From Methanothrix sp. (lineage in GTDB: Archaea; Halobacteriota; Methanosarcinia; Methanotrichales; Methanotrichaceae), in contig JAABPZ010000072.1 of NCBI GenBank assembly GCA_011391755.1, forward strand, positions 1 through 7,203: a DNA stretch of 7,203 nt. Reading direction: 5' to 3'. The notes under the pieces were generated by a model. That model did not search any database and was not told the DNA's origin. It worked only from the letters and a program-made list of their open reading frames with translations. Position numbers and translations under genes: made by a program. Shown here piece by piece: positions 5,612-7,203 of this stretch (within the stretch, counting starts at the first letter, position 1; each line of letters starts with the position of its first letter).

Positions 5612-5727
5612 TGGCTGCAACGTTAAGCCAGGATGAGATCGAGGCCGGACTTGCTAAGAAGGGCTTTCGTCGCAGCCACACCGATCACAGGTACTTTATA
5701 CGTTATGTCACTAGCAAGGAATTGTAA
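5611..5727 (+). pseudogene. HicA/YcfA-like toxin, truncated after N-terminal domain start
   Basis: A 38-residue frame coupled to the upstream gene by TGATG. Its sequence opens with 'LSQDEIEAGLAKKGFRRSHT' and continues DHRYFIRYVTS, which follows the HicA/YcfA plan: helix, a 'KKGF-(R/K)-R' turn, then a strand with a histidine (H26, in 'TDHRYF') at the position of the catalytic His of HicA mRNA interferases. Family members continue for a further strand-helix region of 40 residues or more; here a TAA follows 'YVTSKEL' and none of the other frames downstream shows the missing part. It is thus a truncated gene, probably inactive. The break lies within a few bases of the point where the next reading frame opens (5715), which suggests a recombination junction. 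Confidence 0.55.
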
Positions 5728-5754
5728 CAGAAGTAAGTCTATCTTGGGAAGACG

Positions 5755-5767
5755 ACTATAATTTAAG
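5755..5767 (+). promoter_or_regulatory. Possible TATA box of the cyclase-like gene
   Basis: ACTATAATTTAAG is an archaeal TATA-like stretch that would place transcription start at about 5786-5790, giving little or no leader. An alternative TTTATA at 5695-5700, inside the truncated toxin, would give a leader of about 65 nt that contains the Shine-Dalgarno sequence. The two cannot be told apart from sequence alone. Confidence 0.3.
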
Positions 5768-5775
5768 GTTTCCTA

Positions 5776-5780
5776 GAGGT
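5776..5780 (+). promoter_or_regulatory. Shine-Dalgarno GAGGT deciding the start at 5790
   Basis: GAGGT is a good match to the anti-Shine-Dalgarno end of archaeal 16S rRNA. It lies 9 nt before ATG 5790, directly next to TTG 5781 (too close to use), and far from ATG 5901. It favours 5790 as the start of the cyclase-like protein. Confidence 0.5.
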
Positions 5781-5789
5781 TTGGCAGTT

Positions 5790-6809
5790 ATGAAAGATAG
5801 GGATACAGACAAAGTTGAATTGCACAAGCTTCCAATTCGTCCTATGCAAATCAAGGGCGAGATCAAAATGGTTCCTGTCGCCGAATTAAAATCTGGAAAA
5901 ATGGATACATCAATAGAGATTTCGGACGCAGTCGTGGCTTTTCTAGATATCTTGGGATTTTCTGAAAGGAAAGATGATACCGATATTGAAAATTGCCTAT
6001 TAGATTTCTCAGGACCGCTTATATTAGCATCAAGAAAATATTCAGACGTGCGATTTAATATATTCAGCGACTGCGCGTTTGTATCCTCCTCACAAGACAA
6101 TGCTGATGATTTACTCTCATCGATACGCTTTGCCTTCGCTGAATGGGTTTCGGATGGAATTCTCGTAAGAGGGGGAATCGCCAAAGGTACTTATCGCGAA
6201 ATTAATAGCGCAGCACAAAAGATGGCGTCTAATAACACTGTATGCAGTATTTTTTCCGGTTCTGCTGTAGTAAATGCTGTTAAACTAGAAGGTAATTCAC
6301 CCGGTGCTCTATTGTTTACTAATGATAAATGTGCAGAATTTTATAATAAAAACTATGGTGAACCTATTTTCAGTTTGAGTGAGTTGAAAATTATAGGATG
6401 GTCTGATGAGATAGGCCCTCTTTTTTGTTTTGCAGGGTTATCGATCTTGCGACTCCTAAAGCTATTGTCCTTGTCACTTGATAATGAGAGCGTAAGATTG
6501 TTGAGCCTGAAATTTATTAATAATATCCAATTTTCTCATGCGATAACGTCTGATAAATTCTTTCCTTGGTCCATTATTTCAATAATTCTTTCGTCACCAG
6601 TTATTTCCCCTAGTATTCGCAAAAAATTTCTTAATGCTTTGAAAGCAAATGAAGATGATATTTATAAATTGAATAAGGAGGATACTGATCACTGGTTTAA
6701 CAGGCAAGATGTCCAATTTTTAATCGCATCGGCCGACATGGATTCAAGTATTCCTACTTCGCCAATATTATCTGACATGATAAATGTTAATAAGAATAAA
6801 TTAACCTAG
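5790..6809 (+). CDS. Class III nucleotide cyclase homology-domain protein, AT-rich, probably acquired
   Basis: 339 residues from ATG 5790. Residues about 45-180 show a cyclase homology domain: 'VVAFLDILGFS' (metal Asp at D53, followed by ILGF), 'FNIFSDCAFVSS' (second Asp, D94), 'LVRGGIAKGTY' (equivalent to R-GI-G of class III cyclases), and 'GSAVVNAVKLEGNSPGALLF', which corresponds to the G..VN.AARLEG helix. The transition-state Asn is present (N162), but the Arg of true cyclases is Lys (K165) and the usual purine-selecting Lys before the second Asp is not evident. Product specificity, or activity at all, is therefore uncertain. The C-terminal 150 residues are unassigned, with hydrophobic stretches ('LSILRLLKLLSLSL', 'FPWSIISIIL'). 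Similar domains occur in Pycsar antiphage cyclases, but no effector gene is visible. Low GC (17 of 60 at 6601-6660) against the core genes points to horizontal transfer. Other possible starts: TTG 5781, ATG 5901. Confidence 0.65.
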   Translation: MKDRDTDKVELHKLPIRPMQIKGEIKMVPVAELKSGKMDTSIEISDAVVAFLDILGFSERKDDTDIENCLLDFSGPLILASRKYSDVRFNIFSDCAFVSSSQDNADDLLSSIRFAFAEWVSDGILVRGGIAKGTYREINSAAQKMASNNTVCSIFSGSAVVNAVKLEGNSPGALLFTNDKCAEFYNKNYGEPIFSLSELKIIGWSDEIGPLFCFAGLSILRLLKLLSLSLDNESVRLLSLKFINNIQFSHAITSDKFFPWSIISIILSSPVISPSIRKKFLNALKANEDDIYKLNKEDTDHWFNRQDVQFLIASADMDSSIPTSPILSDMINVNKNKLT

Positions 6810-6812
6810 TGA

Positions 6813-6842
6813 GGATTCCTATTAACCTCCTATTTAGGAACC
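6813..6842 (+). other. Small hairpin after the cyclase-like gene
   Basis: GGATTCCTA pairs with TAGGAACC (eight base pairs with one bulged A, loop of 13 nt), starting 4 nt after the stop codon. It could protect the 3' end of the mRNA or mark an insertion boundary. No T-run follows, so it is not a typical archaeal terminator. Confidence 0.35.
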
Positions 6843-6844
6843 AG

Positions 6845-6854
6845 CTTTATAAGT
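6845..6854 (+). promoter_or_regulatory. TATA-like promoter element (CTTTATAAGT)
   Basis: CTTTATAAGT is the best match to an archaeal TATA box in the right half of the window. Transcription would start near 6873-6877, just where the base composition switches from AT-rich to very GC-rich. No convincing protein start follows within the next 150 nt, so it would drive either a non-coding RNA or a long leader for the gene at 7097. The core is palindromic enough to work in either direction. Confidence 0.4.
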
Positions 6855-6869
6855 AGACAGCTTGGAACG

Positions 6870-7025
6870 GTTCAGAGAGAACTGCTGCCGCACGCTATCC
6901 AGCACGCCCTTCCGGGCAGCATCGCCTCCAACAATCCGGCCCCATGGCCAGCCTGCCCACGGGCACGCGCCCCCAGGCCCGCACGCGCGCGGGGACGCGA
7001 GAGTGCGTTGGCCTGTTCCGGTAGA
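6870..7025. other. GC-rich non-coding island
   Basis: From 6901 to 7020 I count 90 G or C in 120 bases (75%), against under 30-40% in the gene to the left. All frames read as low-complexity Pro/Arg/Ala-rich or Gly-rich products with no recognised domain, although one minus-strand frame (start 7031) is open for 65 codons. Short self-complementary stretches are present: TGCTGCC/GGCAGCA around 6882-6922, GGGC-ACGC-GCCC at about 6961-6972, and CCCGC/GCGGG at about 6978-6993. GCACGC recurs four times. I see no tRNA, rRNA or insertion-sequence signature. Confidence 0.4.
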
Positions 7026-7086
7026 GTGCATATCAAAATGTTATCCATAGCAAATCAGATAAACCAATGAATCCAAGAAAGGCAAC

Positions 7087-7090
7087 GGAG
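7087..7090 (+). promoter_or_regulatory. Shine-Dalgarno GGAG deciding the start at 7097
   Basis: GGAG lies 6 nt before ATG 7097, whereas the in-frame ATG at 7067 has no ribosome binding site. An AT-rich CATATCAAAA at about 7029-7038 could be the TATA box for either start. Confidence 0.4.
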
Positions 7091-7096
7091 TGGCTT

Positions 7097-7203
7097 ATGA
7101 AGTCAAACGATATGCTTGAGCGCATTAGAGTTCTTGTCAGCGAGCGCCGGTATATCATCACTACGCATGCCCTAATTGTAGAACGAGGCGATTATGACAA
7201 ATT
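7097..7203 (+). CDS. N-terminal fragment of a small protein, possibly DUF4258-like (3' end outside window)
   Basis: The open frame reads MKSNDMLERIRVLVSERRYI, then ITTHALIVERGDYDK, and runs off the window. An 'IRxLxxERxYxITxHA' opening, a helix, a strand and then a His-Ala, recalls DUF4258-type proteins, which often sit in toxin-antitoxin-like pairs with an HTH partner. The residues after the HA do not follow the usual spacing, so the assignment is weak. The chosen start has GGAG at 7087-7090; the alternative ATG at 7067 adds MNPRKATEWL. The context of degraded toxin-antitoxin genes makes such a function plausible but not shown. Confidence 0.45.
   Translation, partial: MKSNDMLERIRVLVSERRYIITTHALIVERGDYDK

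Noticed and set aside
6870..7025. tRNA or rRNA fragment in the GC-rich island
   Set aside because: No T-loop GGTTCRANYCC-type sequence with matching acceptor stem and no familiar rRNA segment on either strand.
6834..7031. Minus-strand 65-codon frame across the GC-rich island, with a partly protein-like tail
   Set aside because: Gly/Pro/Cys-rich beginning, no domain, and no good start signal; more likely an open frame produced by GC bias, although an eroded gene fragment cannot be excluded.

Overview
The window looks archaeal, and most likely comes from a methanogen or close relative (a Methanothrix/Methanosaeta-type genome would fit). The strongest marker is a full-length O-phosphoseryl-tRNA synthetase (sepS), an enzyme essentially confined to methanogens and Archaeoglobus-like archaea. 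It is supported by the end of an archaeal release factor aRF1, a UPF0201 protein and an archaeal translin. The organism is inferred from gene content only.

Left part (1-2185): a tightly packed plus-strand operon. It holds the C-terminal end of aRF1 (prf1), a UPF0201/COG1325 predicted RNA-binding protein, a xylose-isomerase-like TIM-barrel metalloenzyme and a translin-family protein that keeps the Trax-type acidic catalytic residues. Spacing runs from a 5-nt gap to 8-nt and 14-nt overlaps, so these genes are almost certainly co-transcribed. Three of the four concern translation termination or RNA.

Middle part (2186-4761): sepS and rpiA (ribose-5-phosphate isomerase A), each preceded by a short intergenic region carrying the same degenerate octamer repeat. 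Every unit reads ACAAAG before sepS and ACAGAG before rpiA. The sepS copy also has an inverted partner that could form a 15-bp stem.

Right part (4762-7203): an accessory stretch of small, broken and compositionally odd genes. In order: a 48-aa unknown protein ending at a T-run; a minus-strand VapB-like antitoxin whose toxin is missing; a HicB-like/HicA-like pair whose toxin stops after 38 residues; an AT-rich gene for a protein with a class III nucleotide-cyclase homology domain (the kind of domain found in Pycsar cyclases, but with no effector visible here); a 75% GC non-coding island behind a good archaeal TATA-like box; and the start of another small gene cut by the window end. This is a decaying toxin-antitoxin and signalling island. 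The cyclase-like gene and the GC-rich island are its most unexplained parts.
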